Both the position numbers and the translations under genes were made by a program. From Timema cristinae (lineage: Eukaryota; Arthropoda; Insecta; Phasmatodea; Timematidae), in contig JBCFYV010011172.1 in the NCBI GenBank assembly GCA_039000515.1, positions 75,199,250 through 75,263,249 of the forward strand: a DNA stretch of 64,000 nucleotides, written 5' to 3'. Every line of letters begins with the position of its first letter. Positions within the stretch are counted from its first letter, which is position 1. This document shows, piece by piece, positions 45,259-56,159 of the stretch. Under the pieces are notes generated by a model that had not been told where the DNA came from, searched no databases, and saw nothing but the letters and a program-made list of their open reading frames with translations.

Positions 45259-47176
45259 TGTCACTCCTGGTTGTAAAGTATGGCTTGTAGTGGTCACAAC
45301 TTGTTTTAAATTGTGGCTTGTAGTGGTCACACCTTGTTTTAAAGTTTGGCTTGTAGGAGTCACACCTTGTTTTAAAGTGTGGCTTGTAGTGGTCACAACT
45401 TGTTTTAAAGTGTGGCTTGTAGTGGTCACACCTTGTTTTATAGTGTGGCTTTTAGGAGTCACACCTTGTTTTAAATTGTGGCTTGTAGGGGTCACACCTT
45501 GTTTTAAAGTGTGGCTTGTAGTGGTCACAACTTGTTTTAAATTGTGGCTTGTAGGGGTCACACCTTGTATTAAATTGTGGCTTGTAGTGGTCACACCTTG
45601 TTTTAAATTGTGGCTTGTAGTGGTCACACCTTGTTTTAAATTGTGGCTTGTAATGGTCACACCTTGTTTTAAATTGTGGCTTGTAGGGGTCACACCTTGT
45701 TTTAAAGTGTGGCTTGTAGTGGTCAAACTTGTTTTAAATTGTGGCTTGTAGCGGTCACACCTTGTTTTAAATTGAGGCTTGTAGCGGTCACACCTGGTTT
45801 TAAATTGTGGCTTGTAATGGTCACACCTTGTTTTAAAGTGTGGCTTGTAGTGGTCACAACTTGTTTTAAAGTGTGGCTTGTAGTGGTCACAACTTGTTTT
45901 AAATTGTGGCTTGTAGGAGTCACACCTTGTTTTAAATTGAGGCTTGTAGCGGTCACACCTTGTTTTAAATTGAGGCTTGTAGCGGTCACACCTTGTTTTA
46001 AAGTGTGGCTTGTAGTGGTCACACCTTGTTTTAAATTGAGGCTTGTAGCGGTCACACCTTGTTTTAAAGTGTGGCTTGTAGTGGTCACACCTTGTTTTAT
46101 AGTGTGGCTTTTAGGAGTCACACCTTGTTTTAAATTGTGGCTTGTAGGGGTCACACCTTGTTTTAAAGTGTGGCTTGTAGTGGTCACAACTTGTTTTAAA
46201 TTGTGGCTTGTAGGGGTCACACCTTGTATTAAATTGTGGCTTGTAGTGGTCACACCTTGTTTTAAATTGTGGCTTGTAGTGGTCACACCTTGTTTTAAAG
46301 TGTGGCTTGTAGTGCTCACACCTTGTTTTAAAGTGTGGCTTGTAGTGGTCACACCTTGTTTTAAATTGTGGCTTGTAGGAGTCACACCTTGTTTTAAATT
46401 GAGGCTTGTAGCGGTCACACCTTGTTTTAAAGTGTGGCTTGTAGGGGTCACACCTTGTATTAAATTGTGGCTTGTAGTGGTCACACCTTGTTTTAAATTG
46501 TGGCTTGTAGTGGTCACACCTTGTTTTAAAGTGTGGCTTGTAGTGGTCACACCTTGTTTTAAAGTGTGGCTTGTAGTGGTCACACCTTGTTTTAAATTGT
46601 GGCTTGTAGGAGTCACACCTTGTTTTAAATTGAGGCTTGTAGCGGTCACACCTTGTTTTAAAGTGTGGCTTGTAGTGGTCACACCTTGTTTTAAAGTGTG
46701 GCTTGTAGTGGTCACACCTTGTTTTAAATTGTGGCTTGTAGGAGTCACACCTTGTTTTAAATTGAGGCTTGTAGCGGTCACACCTTGTTTTAAAGTGTGG
46801 CTTGTAGTGGTCACACCTTGTTTTAAAGTGTGGCTTGTAGTGGTCACACCTTGTTTTAAATTGCGGCTTGTAGTGGTCACACCTTGTTTTAAAGTGTGGC
46901 TTGTAGGAGTCACACCTTGTTTTAAATTGCGGCTTGTAGTGGTCACACCTTGTTTTAAATTGTGGCTTGTAGGAGTCACACCTTGTTTTAAAGTGTGGCT
47001 TGTAGTGGTCATACCTTGTTTTAAATTGTGGCTTGTAGGAGTCACACCTTGTTTTAAATTGAGGCTTGTAGCGGTCACACCTTGTTTTAAATTGCGGCTT
47101 GTAGTGGTCACACCTTGTTTTAAATTGTGGCTTGTAGTAGTCACACCTTGTTTCAAAGTATTGCTTATGATTTCAG
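45259..47176 (+). repeat. 33-bp minisatellite (~58 units) abutting exon C
   Basis: The unit is GTGGCTTGTAGTGGTCACAC followed by 'cttgttttaaatt', 33 bp. The main variants are 'aaagtgtgg' or 'aaattgagg' and 'gtggtc', 'ggagtc' or 'gcggtc'. Because 33 is divisible by three, both strands stay open for about 500 and 480 codons (CFKLWLVVVTP-type and LKQGVTTTSHN-type repeats). Neither joins exon C in its coding frame, so these are by-products. The last units degrade directly into the exon C acceptor. Confidence 0.95.
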
Positions 47177-47325
47177 CTCCGACTTCAGGAGTACAAAGAA
47201 CCCATGAGGTGTGTTAAAGAAGTGAGTCCGGAAAAAGCACCACGACTGCCACCAATCAAGGAGTTCCAGAGAGAGTTCCGGGCTGGAAAGGAGAAGACCA
47301 CGCCCTCTTCTTCCACCAGGATAAG
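47177..47325 (+). CDS. RING-finger protein, exon C
   Basis: This exon encodes a basic, charged segment. It starts LRLQEYKEPMRCVKEVSPEK, contains PPIKEFQREFRAGKEK and ends TPSSSTRI plus two bases. The acceptor is GATTTCAG at 47176 and the donor is ATAAG|GTTTGT at 47326. It begins in phase 0, which fits exon B's ...QAMK end. It ends with two bases (AG), which exactly suits exon D's first base (AGC, Ser). There is no recognised domain. The segment is likely a linear interaction region between the RING and the tail. A 33-bp minisatellite occupies the intron immediately before it. The assignment rests on phase agreement with exon D, coding-like composition and intact splice sites. Confidence 0.75.
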
Positions 47326-47727
47326 GTTTGTTAACGTTCTTGCTTCCTCCGTGACTTCATCAGATCTGCCAGTTCTTATTCCACGCTTGGAGAAACTCCA
47401 TCATATAGAAGCTAGCATCATCTGACCCCAGCCAAGCTTATTAGAGGCTCAATTGGAATTACTGGTACTGGAGTCACAGGGGCATTTTTGGTTTAGGGGG
47501 TGTTAGTGTGAAATTATTGTTGAAATTATAATATTCGGCGATTCTTTTTAATAAAGTGTTGCTTGGGACCCTCCTCCACTGACAATCTTTGAACATTGGA
47601 TGTTTTAAAAAGCTATTTAGAGAAGTTATTCGTGGTAATCGGAGGAGATTTTCATAGTAAAGATAAGGTTTTATACACAGATTACAATACGTTTCTTCAC
47701 TAAATCTACACCAATTAACATATTTTT
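47326..47727. other. No gene recognised
   Basis: Start of intron 3, with no repeat or coding signal recognised. Confidence 0.45.
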
Positions 47728-47985
47728 GACCTACATCGGTGGATTAATTGTCTAAGGTGTCTCTCTCACAATGGGCTGGCCTACCAATTACGGGAAGATT
47801 GGGGCTTGAATCCCGGTCGGGTGTACTCATGATATTTTTTTCTGAATGGTTTTTTCCTCTCCCTCCATGCAAGTGCGGGTATATTTCCTTTAAATTAGAC
47901 TTGAGTTGTTCGTAGCTCATAGAGTAATTAGTAGTCTACATACGCGTACAATCCGAACGGATAAGGTAAACGTCCCAATCATGGA
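47728..47985 (+). mobile_element. SINE family B, full-length copy
   Basis: Head ATCGGTGGATTAATTGTCTA, box-B-like 'gggcttgaatcccggtcggg', body, and a tail with 'atccgaacggataagg'. Confidence 0.75.
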
Positions 47986-48062
47986 CATGGTTAAGCGATG
48001 CAACGACAATATCTGAGTTTCATTATCTTAAATAAAAACCTACACAGTTCTACTCGACTTGT

Positions 48063-48318
48063 TATTTTTTATTTAGAACCACGTCTTACTAACCGTTTGG
48101 GTTACACGGCTAAGTACTATTACGCTAATGGATTAGGAATTGGGAAAGTTGAATTTAAAGGAAGTGAACCCGCATTTGTGTAGCGGTAAAGTGGAAGACC
48201 AGTTAGGAAAAAACACCCCCAGTTCACCCGACCGAGATTCGAACCTCGATCTCCCCGTCCTCAGAAATCAAGCTCGACACGAAACTAGCGCTTTATCCAA
48301 CTACGCCACCGAGGTGGG
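48063..48318 (-). mobile_element. SINE family B, full-length copy
   Basis: Tail ACCACGTCTTACTAACCG, body with 'gaacccgcatttgtgtagcgg', box B on the minus strand GGTTCGAATCTC, and the head ending in GCCACCGAGGTGGG. It lies in opposite orientation to the copy 80 bp upstream. Confidence 0.85.
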
Positions 48319-48574
48319 TGACTTGTTATTAATATGATGCACTTCAACATAGTATTTAATGGATACTATAAAAAAATAGAATGTTCCAGTAATTGTCATA
48401 TCGATGAGCCAATAATGGACAGTTAATCTTGAGCACTTATTGCAGCGAATTATATCATATTAATTAATACATTCTGTACGGTAATACTAAACTAGGTGTT
48501 ACATTTTCACAATCTTAATTTTGCCATAATTTACATGACAAGCACTGAATTATACCCTTTTCAATTGATCACAG

Positions 48575-51117
48575 GTCTGCAATGAATTTTATTAAAATCT
48601 AAACACTGATTCTTATAGATTTTTGAGTGCTGATTTCAGTAAAAATAGTTAAAAAATTCCATCACGTAACAGTTTTTGACAAACTAAATTTTATATTTTA
48701 ATATCCAACCCTTATCGTGTATTAAGCTTCAAGCAAATAAATTTCATATCTTAAAAAAAAAATTAGCCTTCATCTGATCAAGGTGTATTATAATAAAGAA
48801 GTTTCAAATAGAGAGGGGAAGGAGGGATGGAAGGGGGTTATTTGGGAACAATGAGTGGCAGTGCCATGAGTCATAAAGAGAATTTTAGAAACATGTTTAC
48901 TGAGTTTCTTAAGACAGTGCTTAAGATAACGTGATTATTCACTTCATTTGGTTGTCCCCTCTTCATATTAAGACTAAAGGATAAAAGTGATGATTCACTT
49001 CCTTTTAGTTTTCCCCTCCCCACATTCTTTCATTTCATTTCTCTGAATGTTTGCTCAGTTTCAACTCAATCTTTGAAAGACAAGATTGTCACATACAGTG
49101 TAAAATCACCGCTCAAGTTTTTTTCCATCAGCTGTTGAGTTTTATTTGTGGTTTTAATCTGATTTTAAAGTGTTCTAAGTGGCTTCAAGAGGTTGTATTA
49201 ATTCAGCTAACAGTTTTTGTTACATTTGTGGGGACTTTGTAGTAAAGAAAAAACAAAGAAACATTACAGATTTTGTTGAAAAAGTGTACTATGCATATTT
49301 CGGTGTGAAACTTTGTGAGCAGGATAAGTCGTGGGCCCCACATAAAGTGTGCTCTATATTTGTAGATGAACTCAAACAGTGGTCAAAAGGTAAGAAACAA
49401 TCTTTTCGTTTTGGGGTCCCAATGATCTGGAGGTAACCCTAAAATCACAGTGATGACTGCTACTTTTGTTCGTGTAACGTTAAGGGGTTCAATTTAAAAA
49501 ATAAAAAAGACATTTTATATCCAAACCTTCCGTCGGCTATGCGTCCTATACCTCATGGCCCAGGAATACCCATACCTACATCTCTAGATAAACTAGAGGA
49601 GATTCCCGATGACTGTAAGGAAGCCCATTCTTTTGATGAAGAATTTCAAGATGTTTCAGAGAGCAGTGAGCCCAAACTTTTTTCACAGATTGAATTGAAC
49701 GATTTAGTCCAGAGACTTGGGTCTTCCTGAAGATTCTTCAGAACTGTTAGGATCAAGGCTAAAGGAAAATAACTTATTGGCTCCAGGTACCTCTTTCTCA
49801 TGGTTCAGAAACAGAGAAAAATATTTTATTCCTTACGTTTCTCAAGATGGTGACCTGGTTTATTGTAGCAATGTCCCTGTATTGATGGTGAGGTTTAACA
49901 TACAGTATGATGTAAACGAGTGGAGGCTCTTGACTAGTCAAAAAGAAGCCTCAAAGCAGTGCTTCTCCACAAAGGTAATAAATATGCTTCCGTACCAGTA
50001 GGGCATTCTGTGTACTTTAAAGAATGCTACAAGAATTTAGCTTTAATTCTCACCAAACTGAATTACAATGATCATGGATGAACTATGTGTGGTGATCTTA
50101 AAGTACTTTCCATGCTTCTTGAGCAGCAGGGAGTGTACACTAACTACCCCTGATTATTGTGTGAATGGGATAGCCGTGATAGAAGGCAGCAATGGGTTAA
50201 AAAGGACTGGCCATGTAGGGCTAATTAGAACCTGGAAGCAAAAATGTAATAAGGGAAACCTTGGTTGATCCAAGAAAAGTCCTCCTGCCTCCTCTTCATA
50301 TCAAGCTTGGTTTAATGAAGCAGTTTGTAAAGGCTTTGTCAAAAGAAGGAGAGTGTTTTAAATACTTGTGTAACAAGTTTTCCAGACTGTCAGAAGCGAA
50401 ACTGAAAGAAGGTGTTTTTGTCGGTCCAGATATTCGGAAACTTCTGAAAGACGAATTCTTTGAAACAAAATGGAAGTTTTTGAAAAAGATGCCTGGAAAG
50501 CTTTCAGAGAAGTTGTAACAAAATTTCTTGGTAAAAATAAGGAACCCAACTTCAAGTTCATAGTGGAAAACATGCTCATCCAATTCAAGGACTTGGGTTG
50601 TTCGATGAGCTTGAAAGTGCACTTCCTGAATTCCCATTTGGACTACTTTCCCGAAAATCTTGGTGCTTTGAGTGAAGAGCAAGGGGAAAGATTCCATCAA
50701 GACATCAAGGAGATGGAACGCAGATACCAAGGCAGATGGAACATCAACATGATGGCAGACTACTGTTGGATGCTGTACAGAGAAGAGCCGAAAGCTGTCT
50801 ACAAAGAAAAAAGTTCAAAAATAGCTTTGAGGATAAAATAAAAAGGCAGTGTAAGGACTTGTAAGTCTTGGTAATTGTTGAGAATGGCTTAGATTAATTT
50901 TTTTTTGTAAATAAAATTATTATTTAATTTTTTTTAAATAAATAAATTTTAATCATTATACATAAACTGAGCCCTTTTTCTATATTTTGATATCCAATTT
51001 GTGAAAAATCCTTACGTGATAGAGAAAATCGGGATAGTTTTTGAAATCAGCACACCAAAAAACATAAGAATCACCCATTACATTAAAAACATATTTTCAA
51101 CACCCAAATTTTGCAGG
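48575..51117 (+). mobile_element. DNA transposon with long terminal inverted repeats
   Basis: Two inverted segments flank a broken gene. The left arm (48608-48695) reads TGATTCTTATAGATTTTTGA, 'gtgctgatttca', 'atcacgtaacagtttttgacaaact'. The right arm on the minus strand (51075-50990) reads TGATTCTTATGTTTTTTGGT, 'gtgctgatttca', 'atcacgtaaggatttttcacaaatt'. Weaker matching (CTGCAA near both ends) extends the arms to about 48575 and 51117, giving repeats of about 110 bp and an element of about 2.5 kb. The target duplication was not resolved and the superfamily is unknown to me. Confidence 0.65.
49170..50843 (+). pseudogene. Element-encoded protein relic (Cys-rich N-terminus, GERFHQDI motif)
   Basis: The fragments follow a protein family often predicted in arthropod genomes as uncharacterised and evidently element-encoded here. 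An N-terminal zinc-knuckle-like CYICGDF is followed by CYFCSCNVKGFN (about 49460). Then come PIPHGPGIPIPTSLD and a long C-terminal part with KVHFLNSHLDYFPENLG, EEQGERFHQDI and RYQGRWNINMMADYCW (50620-50770). The coding sequence is split over at least four frames with stops near 49436, 49730, 50001 and 50268. The last block is nearly intact and ends at 50841. The conserved His, Glu and Asp of the C-terminal block could be catalytic, but that is inference. It lies centrally between the inverted repeats. Confidence 0.65.
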
Positions 51118-52582
51118 CATGTATTATTGACATATATTGCATAGCCAGCTATCATTGTTGATGGTTTTCTTAATTTTTTTGGTATTATTTTTTTTACTCT
51201 TATCTTCTATTTTCAAAACTCTTTGTTCATGTTTTTTTTTCTTCAAAAACTATTTTTGGTATGTTCATACCACTGCTGTGATAACAGCAGGTACTTTAAC
51301 TCTCTTCTTTGATTTTAGAGAAGCCTGTTTTGGCGTTTCTGGCCAAAATATTATACTTTTAAATGGACTTGGAATATTTTTAAAATTGTCATATAAATGT
51401 GATGTTGACGGTAGTAGCCTAACTATTAGAGAATTTGATGGATAGGCGTTTCGTTGTTAATTTATCTTTTACCAATATTTCTGATGTAACACCTGTCACT
51501 GAGATCTCACCATTTTATATTTGCAAGTTACTTACACTTTCAGAATCTACTTCTTTCATGCTTGGACCATGTGACTTGCCAGTAACATCTTTATAGTTTT
51601 CTCCTATATTTTTTTCGAGATTTACCTCGTTTCATCTTTACGAATCTATTCTTTTTTGGCTTCATGACTTTCCTCAGATTCATCTGTACGAATTTTGCAT
51701 GGCCTGCTCCGTACAGTTGAGAACAGGAGCCATTTTGCATCTGGAAAGTAAAAAATGAAACTATTCATGCACGAAATATTTAAGTAAATATTTAAAATGT
51801 TAATCAAGGGTTTAACTTTTAAAATTTTAGATTTTAATTTCCTTAATTTCTTCGGATGTGTAGTAAATTTTAGCGTACCAACTATGGACAAGTAGAATGT
51901 ACCATTAAACGACACAATTTTAACAATTTATTTTATTTTTCGTGTTTAGCTTAGCATATGCCCACTGTTGCTCCAAAGATAAATAGAAAATTAGCAAAGC
52001 CAATTTCTTATTGTGACTAATATTGCTTTCTTTATTTAAGTTAAATTCAACTATTAAGTTTTAACTGTAATGTCTCAGTTATGGACACAAGTGTTCATTA
52101 CCGGTCACAGTTGGGAAAATGTCGTGTACCAGTGATGAACATGCAAATAATTGTATGCTATTTTACAAATAAACAATTAATTTTATTTTTTCCCTACGAA
52201 ATATATATTCTATTTCACCTACCTCCAGTATGAAATGACTTCTGGGTAAAAAATTTAATCGTGAGTAACATAGTCCAGGGTAGCTTAACGTTTGACACAA
52301 GAAACACTGCCAAACCAGAGAAATATCAAACACAGAAAATTACAACTTACAGTTAACAATAGGTAGATTAAACCACACTGTTGGTCAATTTGTGAACTAT
52401 TTCATAATATATCAAAGTGAAAAATAACATTAATAGATAGTGTATGTGTGCAGTTTGAGGTTTGTTTTAAGTATAAAACTAACAAATATGGCAATCACTG
52501 GAACATTGTCCATTACTATGACGTTTACCTTAGTAAAACGTGGTGAAAACTCTATATAATATTTCATACCTTACCTATAAAT
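51118..52582. other. No gene recognised
   Basis: AT-rich intron 3 sequence. An open frame at 51137-51445 is hydrophobic and T-rich and has no family match I can see. Confidence 0.45.
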
Positions 52583-53490
52583 AGACTGCCCACTGGAGCG
52601 CTGAGACACGTTATTTAAAAAGTTTGTTTAAAAAAAATAGTTTTCTCGATAAAATGGATGTGAAAGCTATTATTATGTCATAGTATAATTAACTTTTGTT
52701 TTTGTTTTATAACCCAAAAATTCATGTAAAGTCGAAATAAACTCATTTTTAATGGGTTTTTAGTCGTTTTTATCGAAATGTCGCTGCTCTAGGATCACAG
52801 TAGATGGTTAGAAACATGTATTAGCCATATGCATGCGCAGTTGACCAGGGTGTGCAATCTCCCTCCACCCCTCCCCCCCACTTTCCACGGAGAAAGGGGG
52901 TCCAAAGCTGTATATATTATGGCTGGGTGAAAAGTTAAAAGTTTAAAGGTACATAAAGATAATATTTTTTAGCAGAAAAAAACATTAATTAGTATTAATC
53001 AAACAATATAAAGCTTAACTAAGCCTATACGTTTCTTTTAGTCAACAAATAAATTTAAAATATTAAAAATGTGATACAACATAACGACCTAACAGAAATT
53101 TACCCAAACCGATACGGGTTTCTTCTTCTCTCTGTCCTAGAGAATGAAAGACGACTCTTATTAGGTGTTATTGAATTAAATTCCTCAACCATATCGTAAT
53201 TAACTGACGTAGCCAATTCCTGTCCCATGTGTGTTTTTAGTTCATTTATTACATGCTCCAAAATAACGCTGGATTTTTTTTTACATTAATTTATACAACA
53301 TTATGAACATTTTATTTAACTTAATTCAGCATTTCATGCGTAAACATAAAATTTGTATTTTTAAAATTCAAAGGGCATGTCATGTGATTAGATTAGATCC
53401 AAACTGCACTCCGTAGGCACTCCTATAGTTCTAGCCCTCCTCAAACAAATAAAGGCAGTTTTTTTTAACACGGTCACAACAAAACTTTCT
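52583..53490 (+). repeat. Dispersed repeat family C, copy 3, interrupted
   Basis: The blocks 'gcccactggagcgctgagacacgttattt', 'agctattat', 'aactcattttt' and 'gatggttagaaaca' (to about 52815) follow copies 1 and 2. The family then resumes at 'tagttctagccctcctcaaac' (about 53425). The roughly 600 bp between are absent from the other copies and probably represent an insertion. Confidence 0.45.
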
Positions 53491-53498
53491 GATAATTT

Positions 53499-53500
<2 letters not shown>

Positions 53501-53544
<44 letters not shown>

Positions 53545-53818
53545 TATATTAGCACCGCGTCTTATTTCCCGTTCGGGTTATACGCACTTAAGCTAATGTG
53601 TAATGGAAGGGTTATTGTGAGATGAAATGAAGGACCTACAGTTTAACGTGGAATCCGAACCACGGTGGAGGCCTGGCATTCCCCACATTCACAAGATGTC
53701 TTGTCAGAGGTGAAGGAAGGGTTTGGAAATCAGATAAATCTGTGCCGGGACCTGAGATTGAACCCCGGCCGCCAGCACAGAAGTCTGACACCTTACCCCT
53801 AGATCACCAGGTCACCCA
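53501..53818 (-). mobile_element. SINE family A, full-length copy with target duplication
   Basis: It is flanked by ATAATTTAG (53492-53500 and 53819-53827) and starts with a long (ATT)n run on the plus strand, the 3' end of the element. Head box A TGATCTAGGGG and box B GGTTCAATCT are on the minus strand. It inserted at the end of repeat family C copy 3. Confidence 0.9.
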
Positions 53819-53827
53819 ATAATTTAG

Positions 53828-54930
53828 TAGTGTTTTACTAATTGTTTAATTAATGTGTTTTATGTGTTTAGTGTGTGTAATGAGTGTTTAACTAATCATA
53901 AGTTAAAACCTAATAAATAAACCTTAAAATCATTATACTGATAAGATTGATTCAACTTGTTAACTTAATTCCATATAAACATCATGAGCACCTAGATCCT
54001 TTAATCAACCAAAATAAGTAATTTATTAACAAAAAGAACAATATATAAAGGTTGTTAATTTAAATTATAAGTTCTAGTAAAAGGTGTAAGCCATATTGAC
54101 CCTACAAACCAAAATAGATTATAAAATGTTATTGAATGCAAACTTATATTAAAATAAGAGTTTCATAAATAACCAAACCATCCCCCTATCAACAAACCAT
54201 AAAACCACATCTGTTAGCGAGAAAGTATATATCGCTGTAAGGACACACTGATTAAAATACAATGGTCTGTGTCGTTTTCTGGAACTACTTCTCTATTCTT
54301 TATAAGCTCATACTCCCTTTCGCCTTTCACCTACAACCACCGTTTGTCATGTTAATAAGATAAAGGGGAAAGAAAACTACGAAACTTCTTATCTCAAGGT
54401 AAAGAGGAAAGCTTACGACTAGTTCTCAAAATATCTTAAAATTTTCTGTTATGAGCCTATCCAAAAATTATTGTTTGTTTTTTAAGAGAAAGACTAGTCT
54501 CATAACTCCACAAATATGTTTAAAAATTCGTTGACATGAGCTAATGTGACATTTTCACACATTTTTTTCTATTAATAAAACTCGCGTTAGAGCTGCGAGG
54601 CAATTTCTCTCTTATCGAGACGGGCCCCTTGAGAACTGAAATTATCATAAGAAATACGCATGTGATGATATTTCTCTTCAAGTAGGTGGTGCCCTTAGGA
54701 AAAGGTAATAATTCGATCTTAGTATTTGTGTGGGTACAAACGACATCATGTACCTCTTAATCATAATTTGGGTGGATACAATGTTCCCGTGCAGCTTAGC
54801 TCGCTGATACTGCGTGAGGCATGGATTAACTTATACAGAATGAAAGCCATGATACAAATAATTGTGTAAGAAAATATACAAATTTAAAGAATCAAAAAAA
54901 GGGGCCCCCAAATAGATCGGAGCTATATTT
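53828..54930. other. No gene recognised
   Basis: AT-rich intron 3 sequence. A less AT-rich patch at 54570-54680 has homeodomain- and GATA-like cores but nothing decisive. Confidence 0.4.
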
Positions 54931-54935
54931 TGTTG

Positions 54936-55216
54936 AAAATTAATAATTTTCTCCCGCCGAAATGAATGAAGTGGCAATATGGATAAGATAACTCGAACCA
55001 CATTCATTTGAACAGTCACTACTAATAAAAGTGAAGATGTGGCTAGTTTATTTATGTATTTGTTTATTTATAAATCTATACCTTTTACCTAACTTACTTA
55101 GAATAAAATATACTAAGCCACATCTTTACTTTTATTGGTCAATAATTTTCACATGAATGTGGTTTGAGTTGTTTAATGTAGGCGGGAGGGAGAAAGTTAC
55201 TAATTTCTATTTGGAC
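54936..55216. repeat. Inverted (fold-back) repeat in intron 3
   Basis: The left arm (about 54936-55044) and right arm (55116 to about 55216) are imperfect inverses around a 71-bp AT-rich loop. The inner 20 bp (AATAAAAGTGAAGATGTGGC against its inverse) differ at one position. Further blocks around 'ccacattcat' and 'ctcccgcc' continue the pairing. It ends about 360 bp before exon D and could be a MITE-like fold-back element or an RNA hairpin in the pre-mRNA. Confidence 0.75.
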
Positions 55217-55448
55217 TGGACTTTGTTGTAAGCAAGGGGAAGTTTATTCGAAAGCGGAGAGATACTACATATTATATTTTCTCACCCATTTGTAGCTGTT
55301 GGTTGTACAACATTGTTCATTGCGCCAGGGGAAGTTGAGGAGAAAGGTGGGAGATTTTCAGACAAAACTACCCTCAAACAATTTGCAGACCGAACCTTTC
55401 GAAGCTTGATCCAAAGATCCGTAGCCTGTATACATCTAACAATAACAT

Positions 55449-55449
<1 letters not shown>

Positions 55450-55485
<36 letters not shown>

Positions 55486-55486
55486 T
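55450..55486. repeat. (TA)n microsatellite before exon D
   Basis: A nearly pure TA run about 95 bp upstream of the exon D acceptor. Confidence 0.9.
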
Positions 55487-55578
55487 AAATATTTGCTTGT
55501 TTACCGCCAGGTGTGCGCAGAAGATCGTCACGCAGCTTGAGACCGCGCCCCCGCGAGGGTTCCATTGTCATCTTCCAG

Positions 55579-55912
55579 CTACTTCCGGTCGCCTCTCACG
55601 CCCGCCAACAAGGAGGACAAGAGGAAAGGAGACAAGAGGAAAGAGAACAAGAAGAAGGAACAGGACAAAAAGGAGAAAGAGGAGAACGCCGAGAATAAGA
55701 AGAAGGAAGAGAAACAGAGCAAGAAGGAGGCAAAGTCTGATAAGAAGGAAGACAAGAAAGAGACCAAGACGGAGAAGAAGGAGAGTAAAGCCGAGAAGAA
55801 GGAAGCCAAGAAAGAAGCGAAAGCTGAGAAGAAGGAGAGTAAGAAAGAAGTCAAAGCGGAGAAGAAGAAAGATAAGAAGGAAACGAAGTCAGAGAAGAAA
55901 GAAAAGGAGTAG
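55579..55912 (+). CDS. RING-finger protein, exon D (Lys/Glu-rich C-terminus)
   Basis: This is the terminal coding exon. The acceptor is CATTGTCATCTTCCAG at 55578. The first base C completes exon C's AG as Ser, and the frame reads YFRSPLTPANKEDKRK and on to a TAG at 55910-55912. About 90 residues are a run of KKE/KKET/EKKESK repeats, strongly charged and certainly disordered or single-helix. They resemble Lys-rich tails that bind nucleic acids or microtubules. Because the DNA is almost pure purine, all three plus frames stay open for long stretches. Only this frame matches the phase of exon C and has the repeated peptide pattern, so an Arg-rich alternative is rejected. AG at 55510 and 55520 are alternative acceptors but give the wrong phase. 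Confidence 0.8.
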
Positions 55913-55986
55913 ACTTTAAAGCATCGAAGCGATGTTTTTGATTACGTGCATGTAAAATACTTACAGAAAATTTAAGAGATTTTTTA

Positions 55987-56011
55987 AATAAAGAACGTTG
56001 TTTAAAATAAA
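55987..56011 (+). terminator. Poly(A) signals of the RING gene
   Basis: Two AATAAA hexamers (55987-55992 and 56006-56011) lie 75-100 bases after the stop codon. They are the expected cleavage and polyadenylation signals. Confidence 0.7.
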
Positions 56012-56159
56012 TGTTGTCCTTCAAAATACAAGAACAACAGTTTGTAAATATTCATAGATCTAGCCATAGCAGGTTTTTAAGTTTACGAGAGTCCAATTGA
56101 TGCAGACCATGTTTCCTAACTAGTTATTTAAGTCGATTCAATACAGGGACTGTGTACTG

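Noticed and set aside
45709..47217. 502-codon repeat protein
   Set aside because: It is a by-product of a stop-free 33-bp unit. The opposite strand is open too, and no non-repeat coding sequence is joined.
55497..55919. Arg-rich open frame over the last exon
   Set aside because: It is an alternative frame of a purine-rich (AAG/GAA) coding exon. It does not match the phase of exon C, and the Lys/Glu frame does.
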